From NCBI GenBank assembly GCA_900547295.1, contig URGK01000008.1, positions 1-47,573 on the forward strand: a stretch of DNA of 47,573 nucleotides. The letters run 5' to 3'. The first letter of the stretch is position 1. Each line of letters starts with the position of its first letter. The position numbers and the translations under genes are program-made. Positions 22,799 to 31,323 of this stretch are shown one piece after another. The notes under the pieces were generated by a model that worked only from the letters and a program-made list of their open reading frames with translations, was not told where the DNA came from and did no database searches. This stretch comes from an uncultured Eubacteriales bacterium (lineage in GTDB: Bacteria; Bacillota; Clostridia; Peptostreptococcales; Anaerovoracaceae).

Positions 22799-24681
22799 TT
22801 AAGAGCAGAGAAGATATAAACAGGATAAGAGAAAGCAAAAAAGCCGATCTTGAAATCCGTATAGACAAAGAGGCTGCGCCTACACAGACAGGCGGCAGAA
22901 TGCACATACTCGTATGCGGCGGTACAGGCTGCACCTCATCTTCCTCAATGAAGATAATAGAAAAGATGGAAACTCTCATAGCCGAAAACAGTATGGCAGA
23001 TGAAATCAAGGTTGTAAAGACAGGCTGCTTCGGTCTGTGCGCCCAGGGCCCTATAATGATGATATATCCGGATCATCTGATGTACACACAGGTACAGCCT
23101 GAGGATGTTGAGGAGATATTTGAAAATCACGTCAAATGCGGACAGGTGGTTACAAGGCTTCTTGCCGGCAATCACGAGGAGGGAGAGGTTTCAAACGCCC
23201 TTGAAAGCGTTGACTTCTTCTCAAGACAGATGAGAGTCGCCTTAAGAAACTGCGGAGCAATCAATCCGGAGGATATTGACGAGTACATAGCAAGAGACGG
23301 CTATCTTGCCCTTGAAAAGGTAACAGGCAGCATGACTCCCGAAGAGGTAATCGAGCTTATCAGGGCATCTGGACTTCGCGGCAGAGGCGGAGCGGGCTTC
23401 CCTACAGGAGTAAAATGGAGCTTTGCGGCTGCCCAGCAGGTTGCGCAGAAATATGTATGCTGCAATGCCGACGAGGGAGATCCGGGCGCATTTATGGACA
23501 GATCTGTCCTTGAGGGCGACCCTCACTCGGTTATAGAGGCTATGGCCATAGCCGCATATGCCATCGGTGCAAATCAGGGATATGTATATGTAAGAGCGGA
23601 ATACCCTATCGCAGTCGAAAGACTTACAATAGCAATAAATCAGGCCAGAGAATACGGACTTCTCGGAAAAGACATCTTCGGCACCGGCTTTGACTTCAAT
23701 CTTGACATAAGACTTGGCGCAGGCGCATTCGTATGCGGCGAGGAAACAGCGCTTATGACATCAGTTGAGGGCAGACGAGGCGAGCCGAGACCTAGACCTC
23801 CTTTCCCTGCTGTCAAAGGACTTTTCGGACAGCCTACAATATTAAACAACGTTGAGACATATGCAAATGTGCCTGTAATTATATTAAAGGGCGCAGAGTG
23901 GTTCTCCGGCATCGGCACAGAGAAATCAAAGGGAACCAAGGTATTTGCAGTAGGTGGAAAGATAGAAAATACCGGCCTTGTTGAAATCCCTATGGGAACC
24001 ACACTCAGAGAGATAGTCTTTGACATAGGCGGAGGCGTTCCAAACGGCAAGAAGTTCAAGGCTGCTCAGACAGGCGGTCCGTCAGGCGGCTGCATTCCTG
24101 CATCACAGCTTGACACCCCTATAGACTATGAATCACTCATTGCTTTAGGCTCAATGATGGGTTCGGGCGGACTTATCGTAATGGACGAGGATACCTGTAT
24201 GGTTGACCTTGCAAAATTCTTCCTTGAGTTTACGGTAGATGAGTCCTGCGGCAAATGTCCTCCGTGCAGAATAGGCACCAAGAGAATGCTTGAAATCCTC
24301 ACAAGAATTACCGAGGGAAAAGGCGTTCCTGAGGATATCGAAAAGCTTGAGACACTTGCAAGAGACATCAAGGCTGCTGCACTCTGCGGACTTGGTCAGA
24401 CAGCTCCAAACCCTGTACTTTCCACTCTGAGATATTTCAGAGATGAATACATGGCGCACGTTATTGACAAGAAATGTCCTGCGGGAGTCTGCAAGTCGAT
24501 GCTCAAATTCAAGATTGACACAGATGCCTGCAAGAGATGCGGTATCTGTAAGAAGAACTGCCCTACCGATGCAATTTCCGGCGACAGAGAAACTCCGTTT
24601 GCAATCGATCAGGACAAGTGCGTCAAGTGCGGCGTCTGCATAGAGAAATGTCCGTTCAAGTCAATTCTGAAGAACGCATAG
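22795..24681 (+). CDS. hydB: NADH-dependent [FeFe]-hydrogenase subunit HydB (NuoF-like), set 1
   Basis: HydB holds the FMN where NADH and ferredoxin electrons meet in the bifurcating hydrogenase. The 628-residue protein has an N-terminal thioredoxin-like [2Fe-2S] domain (C41, C46, C78, C82), the FMN loop 'GLRGRGGAGFPTG' (193-205), the nucleotide-site motif 'CGEETALMTSVEG' (314-326), the [4Fe-4S] site C485/C488/C491/C531, and two C-terminal ferredoxin clusters (C579-C589 and C609-C619). The start is GTG at 22795 with GAGGAGG upstream, overlapping hydC. The GEET form is that of classical NuoF. Confidence 0.95.
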   Translation: MIKSREDINRIRESKKADLEIRIDKEAAPTQTGGRMHILVCGGTGCTSSSSMKIIEKMETLIAENSMADEIKVVKTGCFGLCAQGPIMMIYPDHLMYTQVQPEDVEEIFENHVKCGQVVTRLLAGNHEEGEVSNALESVDFFSRQMRVALRNCGAINPEDIDEYIARDGYLALEKVTGSMTPEEVIELIRASGLRGRGGAGFPTGVKWSFAAAQQVAQKYVCCNADEGDPGAFMDRSVLEGDPHSVIEAMAIAAYAIGANQGYVYVRAEYPIAVERLTIAINQAREYGLLGKDIFGTGFDFNLDIRLGAGAFVCGEETALMTSVEGRRGEPRPRPPFPAVKGLFGQPTILNNVETYANVPVIILKGAEWFSGIGTEKSKGTKVFAVGGKIENTGLVEIPMGTTLREIVFDIGGGVPNGKKFKAAQTGGPSGGCIPASQLDTPIDYESLIALGSMMGSGGLIVMDEDTCMVDLAKFFLEFTVDESCGKCPPCRIGTKRMLEILTRITEGKGVPEDIEKLETLARDIKAAALCGLGQTAPNPVLSTLRYFRDEYMAHVIDKKCPAGVCKSMLKFKIDTDACKRCGICKKNCPTDAISGDRETPFAIDQDKCVKCGVCIEKCPFKSILKNA

Positions 24682-24697
24682 GAAAGGAGCTGAGAAA

Positions 24698-26440
24698 ATG
24701 AAAAAAGTACACGTGAACATAGACGGCATAGATCTTTTTGTTCCTGAGAATTATACAATTCTTGAGGCTGCAAAGGAGGCAAATATTTCAATTCCCACAC
24801 TATGCTTCTTAAAGGATATAAGTGAGCTGGGCTGCTGCCGTATGTGCATAGTAAAGGTCGAGGGCGCAAGAGCGCTTCAGGCTGCCTGCGTGCACCCTGT
24901 TTCCGACGGTATGGTTGTTAAAACACACACACCTGAGATTATGGCTGCAAGAAGAACAAATCTTGAGCTGATACTGTCAAACCACAAGGCGTCATGTCAG
25001 ACCTGCACCAGATCCCATATAGACTGCGAGCTGCAGGTGCTTGCCAATAAGCTAAACATCAAAGAGATAAGATATGAGGGAGACAACAAGAAGCTTCCTC
25101 TTGACATAGGCGCTTCAATAGTGAGAGACCCAAACAAGTGCATACTGTGCAGAAGATGCGTAAGCGTATGCAAGAACATACAGACCGTAGGCGTTATAGA
25201 TGCCGTAAACAGAGGCTTCAACACAATAATAGCCTCACCTTTCAATATGCCTCTGTCACAGACTCCTTGCGTAAACTGCGGTCAGTGCATCAATGTATGT
25301 CCTGTAGGCGCTCTCAAGGAAAAGGACGACACAGACAGAGTATGGGAGGCAATATATGATGAAAGCAAGCACGTTGTCGTTCAGACAGCTCCTGCCGTAA
25401 GGGCTGCTCTCGGAGAGGACTTCCTTATGCCTATAGGAACTCCTGTAACGGGCAAAATGGTAACTGCTCTCAAAATGCTGGGCTTTGACGCCGTATTTGA
25501 CACTGATACAGCGGCAGACCTTACAATCATGGAGGAGGGCAACGAGCTTATAGACAGGATAAGAGGCGGCGGCAAATTACCGCTTATCACCTCCTGCTCA
25601 CCGGGCTGGATCAAGTTCTGCGAGCATAACTATCCCGATATGCTTGAAAACCTTTCAACCTGCAAGTCACCTCATCAGATGTTCGGCGCAATACTAAAGA
25701 GCTACTATGCCGAGAAGAACGGTATCGATCCTGAAAGCATTTTCGTTGTTTCGGTAATGCCTTGCACGGCCAAGAAATTCGAGGCTGCAAGACCTGAAAT
25801 GGAGGTCAGCGGACTTCGAGATGTTGACGCTGTAATCACAACCAGAGAGCTTTCGGGTATGATATATGATATGGGTATCGACTTCCCTGCCCTTCACGAC
25901 AGCAGCTTTGACAATCCGTTCGGAGCCGCAACAGGCGCAGGACACATATTCGGTGCCACAGGCGGAGTTATGGAGGCGGCGCTTCGTACGGTTGCTGACC
26001 TGCTGACAGGCTCATCTTCCGACTGCTTCGAGTATGACGATGTCAGAGGACTTGAGGGAATCAAGATAGCGACAGTTAAGGCAGGCGACCTTGAGCTTCG
26101 CGCTGCCGTAGCCCACGGGCTTGGCAATGCTAGAAAGCTTATGGACGCGGTAAGAGCAGGAGAGAAATTCGACTTCATAGAAATTATGGCCTGCCCCGGC
26201 GGCTGTGTAAACGGCGGCGGACAGCCTCTGCAGCTTTCTGAGGTACGAAGCTGGATTGACATCAGAGCAGAGAGAGCAAAAGCCCTCTACGCAGAGGATC
26301 GTCACTCCTTTATACGCAAATCTCACAACAACCCTGCCATCAAGAAGCTTTACAAGGAATATCTCGGTATGGCAGGCGGAAGCAGAGCACACCATCTGCT
26401 TCACACCCACTACAGCCGGAGAACAAATTACGAAGACTAA
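24698..26440 (+). CDS. hydA: [FeFe]-hydrogenase catalytic subunit HydA, set 1
   Basis: HydA reduces protons or oxidizes H2 at the H-cluster. In order it has a plant-type [2Fe-2S] domain (C36, C47, C50, C64), a His-ligated [4Fe-4S] ('HKASCQTCTRSHIDC', 96-110), two [4Fe-4S] ferredoxin motifs (C148-C158 and C191-C201), and the catalytic domain with L1 'TSCSPGW' (298-304), L2 'MPCTAKKFE' (C356) and L3 'MACPGGCVNGGGQP' (C499, C503). L1 has serine where TSCCPxW has its second cysteine; the same is true of copy 2, and I believe this form occurs in HydABC-type enzymes. 580 residues, modular type M3. The H-cluster maturases (hydE, hydF, hydG) are not in the window. Confidence 0.96.
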   Translation: MKKVHVNIDGIDLFVPENYTILEAAKEANISIPTLCFLKDISELGCCRMCIVKVEGARALQAACVHPVSDGMVVKTHTPEIMAARRTNLELILSNHKASCQTCTRSHIDCELQVLANKLNIKEIRYEGDNKKLPLDIGASIVRDPNKCILCRRCVSVCKNIQTVGVIDAVNRGFNTIIASPFNMPLSQTPCVNCGQCINVCPVGALKEKDDTDRVWEAIYDESKHVVVQTAPAVRAALGEDFLMPIGTPVTGKMVTALKMLGFDAVFDTDTAADLTIMEEGNELIDRIRGGGKLPLITSCSPGWIKFCEHNYPDMLENLSTCKSPHQMFGAILKSYYAEKNGIDPESIFVVSVMPCTAKKFEAARPEMEVSGLRDVDAVITTRELSGMIYDMGIDFPALHDSSFDNPFGAATGAGHIFGATGGVMEAALRTVADLLTGSSSDCFEYDDVRGLEGIKIATVKAGDLELRAAVAHGLGNARKLMDAVRAGEKFDFIEIMACPGGCVNGGGQPLQLSEVRSWIDIRAERAKALYAEDRHSFIRKSHNNPAIKKLYKEYLGMAGGSRAHHLLHTHYSRRTNYED

Positions 26441-26453
26441 TCGTTTCCTTTTA

Positions 26454-26483
26454 AGAGAGCATTTCCGGATGCTCTCTTTTTTT
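26454..26483 (+). terminator. Terminator of hydrogenase operon 1
   Basis: AGAGAGCAT-TTCCGG-ATGCTCTCT followed by TTTTTT, 13 bases after the hydA stop. It separates the two hydrogenase operons, so they are independently transcribed. Confidence 0.88.
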
Positions 26484-26596
26484 CTGGTATATTTTTCAGA
26501 TATTTTTGTCAAATTCTATATTGTTGAAATCTGTCTCATATCGTGGTACTATAATATTTCAAAGAAAACTAATTATGCAGACACGAACGAAGCGGG

Positions 26597-26619
26597 TATA
26601 GGCTCCCCTGAAGCAGCCT
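26597..26619 (+). promoter_or_regulatory. Leader hairpin before hydrogenase operon 2
   Basis: TAGGCT and AGCCTA pair across an 11-base loop, 18 bases upstream of the AAAGGAG site of the second hydC. A TATAAT occurs at about 26548-26553 but with no well-spaced -35. No Rex-like site comparable to that of operon 1 is evident. Confidence 0.3.
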
Positions 26620-26645
26620 AAATAATTATATAAAGGAGTAGGTTT

Positions 26646-27131
26646 ATGACATCAAATTGCACACAATGCTCAAAAGAAAAAGAGCAGAAGCTCCAGGAAA
26701 TAATCGCTAAATACAAAAGCACACGCGGAGCGCTGATTCAGGTACTTCACGAGGCACAGGACGTCTACGGCTACCTGCCTTTGGAGGTACAGCTCAAAGT
26801 GGCTGAGGGGCTTAAAATTCCTCTTGCAGAGGTTTACGGCGTAGTAAGCTTCTACACTCAGTTCACTACAAACCCTAAGGGAGAATACAGAATAAGCGTA
26901 TGTATGGGAACTGCCTGCTATGTCAAAGGCTCACAGGAGATACTCGACAGATTTAAGGCAAAGCTTGGAATCGACATAGGCGAATGCACCGAGGACGGCA
27001 AATTCTCACTCGATGCCTGCCGCTGCATAGGCGCGTGCGGACTTGCTCCTGTCGTAACTATAAACGACGAGGTTTACGGCAAGCTCAACGCAGATATGGT
27101 TGACGATATTCTCAGCAAGTATGAAGGCTGA
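26646..27131 (+). CDS. [FeFe]-hydrogenase subunit HydC (NuoE-like), set 2
   Basis: This is a paralogue of the gene at 22301, about 90% identical by eye, with the same cluster cysteines ('SVCMGTACYVKGS' and 'CRCIGACGLAP') and the same N-terminal Cys pair. 161 residues; the last few residues of copy 1 are missing. Unlike set 1, its stop does not overlap hydB: 16 bases separate the TGA from the next ATG, and hydB has its own CAGGAGG site. It has an AAAGGAG site of its own and heads the second operon. Confidence 0.92.
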   Translation: MTSNCTQCSKEKEQKLQEIIAKYKSTRGALIQVLHEAQDVYGYLPLEVQLKVAEGLKIPLAEVYGVVSFYTQFTTNPKGEYRISVCMGTACYVKGSQEILDRFKAKLGIDIGECTEDGKFSLDACRCIGACGLAPVVTINDEVYGKLNADMVDDILSKYEG

Positions 27132-27147
27132 TATACAGGAGGTAAAG

Positions 27148-29028
27148 ATGATTCGTAACAGAGAAGAATTAAACGCATTGAGAGACAAGACCTTTAAATC
27201 AATGGATTTAAGACTTGACCGTATTGATGATGCAAACAGAAACGAAATACATATTCTTGTCTGCGGTGTTGCAGGCTGCGCTTCCTCAGGCTCACTCAGA
27301 GTTGCAGAGGAATTTGAAAAACAGATAAAAGAAAACAAGCTCGGTATGGACGTCAAGATTATAAAGGTAGGCTGCTTCGGTCTGTGCGCCGAGGGTCCTA
27401 TAATACTTGTCTGTCCTGAGCACGTAATGTACACAAAAGTTACTCCTGATGATGTTGATGAGATAGTCAGAGAACATATAATGTGCGGCAAGGTTGTTGA
27501 CAGACTCCTTGCAAGCGATGAGGCTCACGAGGAAATCAGAAACAGACTTCCTCAGATACCGTTCTTCCGCAGACAGGAGCGTATAGCGCTTCATAACTGC
27601 GGTATCGTAGATCCCGAAAACATCGAGGAATACATCGCCCTTGACGGATATCAGGCTCTCGCAAAGGTTCTGAATGAAATGGAACCTGACGAGGTAATAG
27701 ATGTTGTCAGCAAATCAGGCTTAAGAGGCAGAGGCGGCGGCGGCTTCCCTACAGGTCGTAAATGGGCTTCCTCCGCAGTAGTAAAAGAAAAAGAAAAATT
27801 CGTAATATGCAACGCCGACGAGGGGGATCCGGGCGCATTTATGGACAGATCCATACTTGAAGGCGACCCTCACTCGGTTATAGAAGCCATGATTATAAAC
27901 GGATTTGCCGTAGGCGCGCATCAGGGCTACATATATGTAAGAGCTGAATACCCTGTTGCAGTTAAAAGACTTGGCATTGCAATAAATCAGGCTCACGAAT
28001 ACGGACTTTTAGGCGACAATATATTAGACAGCGGCTTTGGCTTCAACCTCGAGGTAAGACTTGGCGCAGGCGCTTTCGTATGCGGCGAGGGCAGCGCGCT
28101 TATGACTTCAATCGAAGGCAAGCGCGGCGAGCCTAGACCTAAACCGCCAAGATCGGCAGTAAAAGGCCTCTGGAAGAAGCCTACAGTTCTCAACAACGTT
28201 GAAACCTATGCAAACGTGCCTCAGATTATACTCAAAGGCGCAGACTGGTTTGCAGGTATCGGTACAGAGGGCTCCAAGGGTACCAAGGTATTCGCGCTAG
28301 GCGGCAAAATCAACAACATAGGACTTGTTGAGGTCCCTATGGGAACAACACTTCGCGACATCATATTTGATATCGGAGGCGGAATTCCAAACGGCAAGTC
28401 TTTCAAGGCTGCGCAGACAGGAGGCCCGTCAGGCGGCTGCCTTCCTGCAGAGCATCTTGATACACCTATTGACTATGATACACTTACCAAGCTGGGCTCA
28501 ATGATGGGTTCGGGCGGACTTATCGTAATGGACGAGAACACCTGTATGGTTGACCTTGCAAAGTTCTTCCTTGAATTCACAGTTGACGAGTCCTGCGGCA
28601 AATGCAACCCTTGCAGAATAGGTACCAAGAGAATGCTTGAAATTCTCACAAGGATTACAGAGGGTAAGGGAACTCCTGAAGATATAGACAAGCTTGAAAT
28701 TCTGGCAAGAAACATCAAGGCCGCTTCACTCTGCGGACTTGGACAGAGCGCGCCAAACCCTGTACTTTCAACTCTCAGATATTTCCGAGATGAGTATATG
28801 GCTCACGTTATTGAGAAGAAATGTCCTGCGGGAGTCTGCAAGTCAATGCTCAAATTCAAAATCGATACTGAAGTCTGCAAAAAGTGCGGTATCTGTAAGA
28901 AGAACTGCCCTGTATCTGCAATTTCAGGCGATAAGGAGCATCCGTTCGTTATCGATCAGGACAAGTGCGTCAAGTGCGGCGTATGTATAGAAAAATGTCC
29001 GTTCAAGTCAATTCTGAAGAATGCGTAG
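27148..29028 (+). CDS. [FeFe]-hydrogenase NuoF-like subunit HydB, set 2 (diverged)
   Basis: This protein has the same domain order as the set 1 protein: an N-terminal [2Fe-2S] domain ('HILVCGVAGCASSGS', 'VGCFGLC'), FMN loop 'GLRGRGGGGFPTG', a [4Fe-4S] site ('ESCGKCNPCRIG') and two C-terminal ferredoxins. The N-terminal 190 residues are only about half identical to set 1, whereas the last 250 are about 85-90% identical. The nucleotide-site motif is 'CGEGSALMTSIEGKRG' instead of CGEET, followed by 'PKPPRSAVKGLWKKP'. The start is ATG 27148 with CAGGAGG; the longer frame from 27100 overlaps hydC and lacks such a site. It may prefer a different nicotinamide cofactor or bifurcation mode. Confidence 0.9.
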   Translation: MIRNREELNALRDKTFKSMDLRLDRIDDANRNEIHILVCGVAGCASSGSLRVAEEFEKQIKENKLGMDVKIIKVGCFGLCAEGPIILVCPEHVMYTKVTPDDVDEIVREHIMCGKVVDRLLASDEAHEEIRNRLPQIPFFRRQERIALHNCGIVDPENIEEYIALDGYQALAKVLNEMEPDEVIDVVSKSGLRGRGGGGFPTGRKWASSAVVKEKEKFVICNADEGDPGAFMDRSILEGDPHSVIEAMIINGFAVGAHQGYIYVRAEYPVAVKRLGIAINQAHEYGLLGDNILDSGFGFNLEVRLGAGAFVCGEGSALMTSIEGKRGEPRPKPPRSAVKGLWKKPTVLNNVETYANVPQIILKGADWFAGIGTEGSKGTKVFALGGKINNIGLVEVPMGTTLRDIIFDIGGGIPNGKSFKAAQTGGPSGGCLPAEHLDTPIDYDTLTKLGSMMGSGGLIVMDENTCMVDLAKFFLEFTVDESCGKCNPCRIGTKRMLEILTRITEGKGTPEDIDKLEILARNIKAASLCGLGQSAPNPVLSTLRYFRDEYMAHVIEKKCPAGVCKSMLKFKIDTEVCKKCGICKKNCPVSAISGDKEHPFVIDQDKCVKCGVCIEKCPFKSILKNA

Positions 29029-29043
29029 GAAAGGAGAGAAATA

Positions 29044-30789
29044 ATGAAAAAAGTACACGTAACCATAGATGGTATAGATGTTTTCGTTCCTGAAGATTAT
29101 ACAATTCTGGAAGCTGCCAAAGAAGCAGGTATTTCAATCCCTACCCTCTGCTTCCTCAAAGATATCAGCGAACTGGGCTGCTGCCGTATGTGCATCGTTG
29201 AAATCGAGGGCACAAGAGCGCTTCAGGCTGCCTGCGTGCACCCTATCAAAGACGGAATGGTGGTAAGAACTCACACTCCTAAGATAATGGAGGCCAGAAG
29301 AGTTACCCTGGAACTGATACTTTCAAATCACAAGGCATCATGTCAGACCTGTACCAGATCTCACATAGACTGCGAGCTTCAGGCTCTTGCCAACAAGCTC
29401 AATGTTCACGAGGTAAGATTTGAGGGAGATGACAACAAAAAGCTTCCTCTTGACATAGGCGCTTCAATCGTAAGAGACCCTAACAAGTGCGTACTGTGCA
29501 GAAGATGCGTAAGCGTATGCAAGAACATACAGACAGTAGGCGCGATAGATACAATAAACAGAGGCTTTGATACTGTAATCGCCTCACCTTTCGGAATGCC
29601 TCTTTCGGAAACCCCTTGCGTTAAATGCGGACAATGCATCAACGTATGTCCTGTAGGCGCGCTCAAGGAAAAAACAGACACTGACAAGGTATGGGAAGCG
29701 CTTTATGACGATACAAAGCATGTCGTTGTTCAGACTGCCCCTGCAGTAAGAGCAGCCCTTGGCGAGGACTTCCTCATGCCTATAGGAACACCTGTTACTG
29801 GCAAAATGGTAACAGCTCTCAAGATACTGGGCTTTGACGCTGTATTTGATACAGACACAGCAGCCGACCTTACAATTATGGAGGAGGGCAACGAGCTCAT
29901 AGACAGAATAAGAGGCGGCGGCAAATTACCGCTTATCACCTCCTGCTCACCGGGCTGGATTAAATTCTGCGAACACAACTACCCTGATATGCTGGACAAC
30001 CTTTCAACCTGCAAATCACCTCATCAGATGTTCGGAGCAATACTCAAGAGCTACTATGCCGAGAAAAAAGGCATCGACCCTAAGGATATAGTTGTTGTAT
30101 CCGTAATGCCTTGCACAGCCAAGAAATTCGAGGCAGCAAGACCTGAAATGGAAGTCAACGGCATTCGCGATGTGGATATTGTAATTACAACAAGAGAATT
30201 AAGCCAGATGATTTACGATATGGGACTTGATTTCACAATTCTTCACGACAGCGAATTTGACAATCCGTTCGGCGAAGCTACAGGCGCAGGACACATCTTC
30301 GGTGTTACAGGCGGAGTTATGGAAGCAGCACTCAGAACCGTTGTTGATATTTTAAACGGCACATCTACAGACAGCTTTGAATATTCAACTGTAAGAGGTC
30401 TTGAGGGTATCAGAATTGCCAAAGTAAAGGCCGGCAATTTAGAGCTCAGAGCTGCTGTTGCACACGGTCTTGGCAACGCCAGAAAGCTTATGGATGCAAT
30501 CAGAGCAGGTGAGAAATTCGACTTTGTTGAAATTATGGCCTGCCCCGGTGGCTGCGTAAACGGCGGCGGACAGCCTCTGCAGCTTTCAGAAGTAAGAAGC
30601 TGGATTGACATCAGAGCAGAGAGAGCAAAGGCTCTGTACTCAGAGGATAACAAATCGTTTATACGCAAATCCCACAACAATCCTGCCATCAAGAAGCTTT
30701 ACAAGGAGTACCTCGGTATGGCGGGCGGAAGCAAGGCGCATCAGCTGCTTCACACTCACTATCACCCAAGAAAGAATTACGGAGATTGA
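29044..30789 (+). CDS. [FeFe]-hydrogenase catalytic subunit HydA, set 2
   Basis: This is the paralogue of the gene at 24698, 581 residues and roughly 88% identical by eye. All cluster motifs are kept: 'HKASCQTCTRSHIDC', 'CVLCRRCVSVC', 'CVKCGQCINVCP', L1 'TSCSPGW', L2 'MPCTAKKFEAARPEM' and L3 'MACPGGCVNGGGQP'. No catalytic residue distinguishes it from copy 1; changes cluster in surface loops such as 'DILNGTSTDSFEYSTVRG'. It follows hydB by 15 bases with GGAAAGGAG and ends the operon before a UUCG-capped hairpin. Confidence 0.94.
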   Translation: MKKVHVTIDGIDVFVPEDYTILEAAKEAGISIPTLCFLKDISELGCCRMCIVEIEGTRALQAACVHPIKDGMVVRTHTPKIMEARRVTLELILSNHKASCQTCTRSHIDCELQALANKLNVHEVRFEGDDNKKLPLDIGASIVRDPNKCVLCRRCVSVCKNIQTVGAIDTINRGFDTVIASPFGMPLSETPCVKCGQCINVCPVGALKEKTDTDKVWEALYDDTKHVVVQTAPAVRAALGEDFLMPIGTPVTGKMVTALKILGFDAVFDTDTAADLTIMEEGNELIDRIRGGGKLPLITSCSPGWIKFCEHNYPDMLDNLSTCKSPHQMFGAILKSYYAEKKGIDPKDIVVVSVMPCTAKKFEAARPEMEVNGIRDVDIVITTRELSQMIYDMGLDFTILHDSEFDNPFGEATGAGHIFGVTGGVMEAALRTVVDILNGTSTDSFEYSTVRGLEGIRIAKVKAGNLELRAAVAHGLGNARKLMDAIRAGEKFDFVEIMACPGGCVNGGGQPLQLSEVRSWIDIRAERAKALYSEDNKSFIRKSHNNPAIKKLYKEYLGMAGGSKAHQLLHTHYHPRKNYGD

Positions 30790-30798
30790 TAATATACG

Positions 30799-30830
30799 GA
30801 AAAAGAGCACTTCGGTGTTCTTTTTCTTTA
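30799..30830 (+). terminator. Terminator of hydrogenase operon 2
   Basis: AAAAAGAGCAC-TTCG-GTGTTCTTTTTC stem-loop with the downstream T-rich stretch; UUCG loop. It lies 11 bases after the hydA stop. Confidence 0.8.
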
Positions 30831-30885
30831 CATATAAGCATTTTTAAATGTATAATATATGTATTACATTCTGAAAGGAGAATTT

Positions 30886-31278
30886 ATGGGACTTAAATTA
30901 GAAGCATACAAAGCCACAGAGCTTTTCTTTGAAAACAAGCTGGAAGGACCTAATCAGCAGATACAGGTCAAGCAGCGTTTCAATACAAGAGTAAACTATT
31001 TTGAAGAGGACAAATGCGCCTGCATATATGAGGTTACTGTTACCGACGCAGAGGAGAAGCTTCCGTTTAAGATAGTTGTTGAGATAGTGGGCATTTTCAG
31101 CCACAGCGAAATGTCCAAAACAGATATTCATATCGAGGCAACCCGCCAGCTCTACCCTTACCTGAAATCAACGGTAAGCCTTGTTACAACTCTTGCCGGA
31201 GCGCCTCCGTTTATGCTTCAGCAGCATGTGGTTGCCGCAGAGGATATAACTTCGGAAACAGAAACACTTAAATCATAA
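30886..31278 (+). CDS. SecB-like protein
   Basis: The 130-residue protein resembles the export chaperone SecB in its pattern: N-terminal beta strands ('ELFFENKLE', 'RFNTRVNYFEEDKCACIYEV', 'FKIVVEIVGIFS') and then the C-terminal helix with 'ATRQLYPYLKSTVSLVTTLAGAPPFML'. That helix is close to the SecB consensus LFPYLRE.IS.L....GFPPL. True SecB is mainly proteobacterial; Firmicutes carry distant SecB-like proteins such as DUF1149, often without a known client. The start at 30886 is set by AAAGGAG; the codons upstream belong to the leader. It is monocistronic, with no toxin-antitoxin or sec gene next to it. Confidence 0.6.
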   Translation: MGLKLEAYKATELFFENKLEGPNQQIQVKQRFNTRVNYFEEDKCACIYEVTVTDAEEKLPFKIVVEIVGIFSHSEMSKTDIHIEATRQLYPYLKSTVSLVTTLAGAPPFMLQQHVVAAEDITSETETLKS

Positions 31279-31282
31279 GCTA

Positions 31283-31320
31283 AAAGCTGCCGTCAGGCTA
31301 ATCCCTTTCGGCAGCTTTCT
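31283..31320. terminator. Terminator between SecB-like gene and plsC
   Basis: AAAGCTGCCG and CGGCAGCTTT form a 10-bp stem with a 16-base loop, A-rich on the left and CTTAT on the right. It lies between convergent genes and can act in both directions. Confidence 0.7.
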
Positions 31321-31323
31321 TAT

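Noticed and set aside
24995..25020. L1 motif TSCSPGW of HydA as a disabled H-cluster
   Set aside because: Both copies share it together with intact L2 and L3, and I believe the same form occurs in other HydABC-type enzymes, so it is more likely a family variant than a loss.
22301..30789. Tandem hydrogenase operons as a simple assembly duplication
   Set aside because: The copies differ throughout at the nucleotide level and strongly in HydB, so they are real paralogues, unlike a collapsed or repeated contig.
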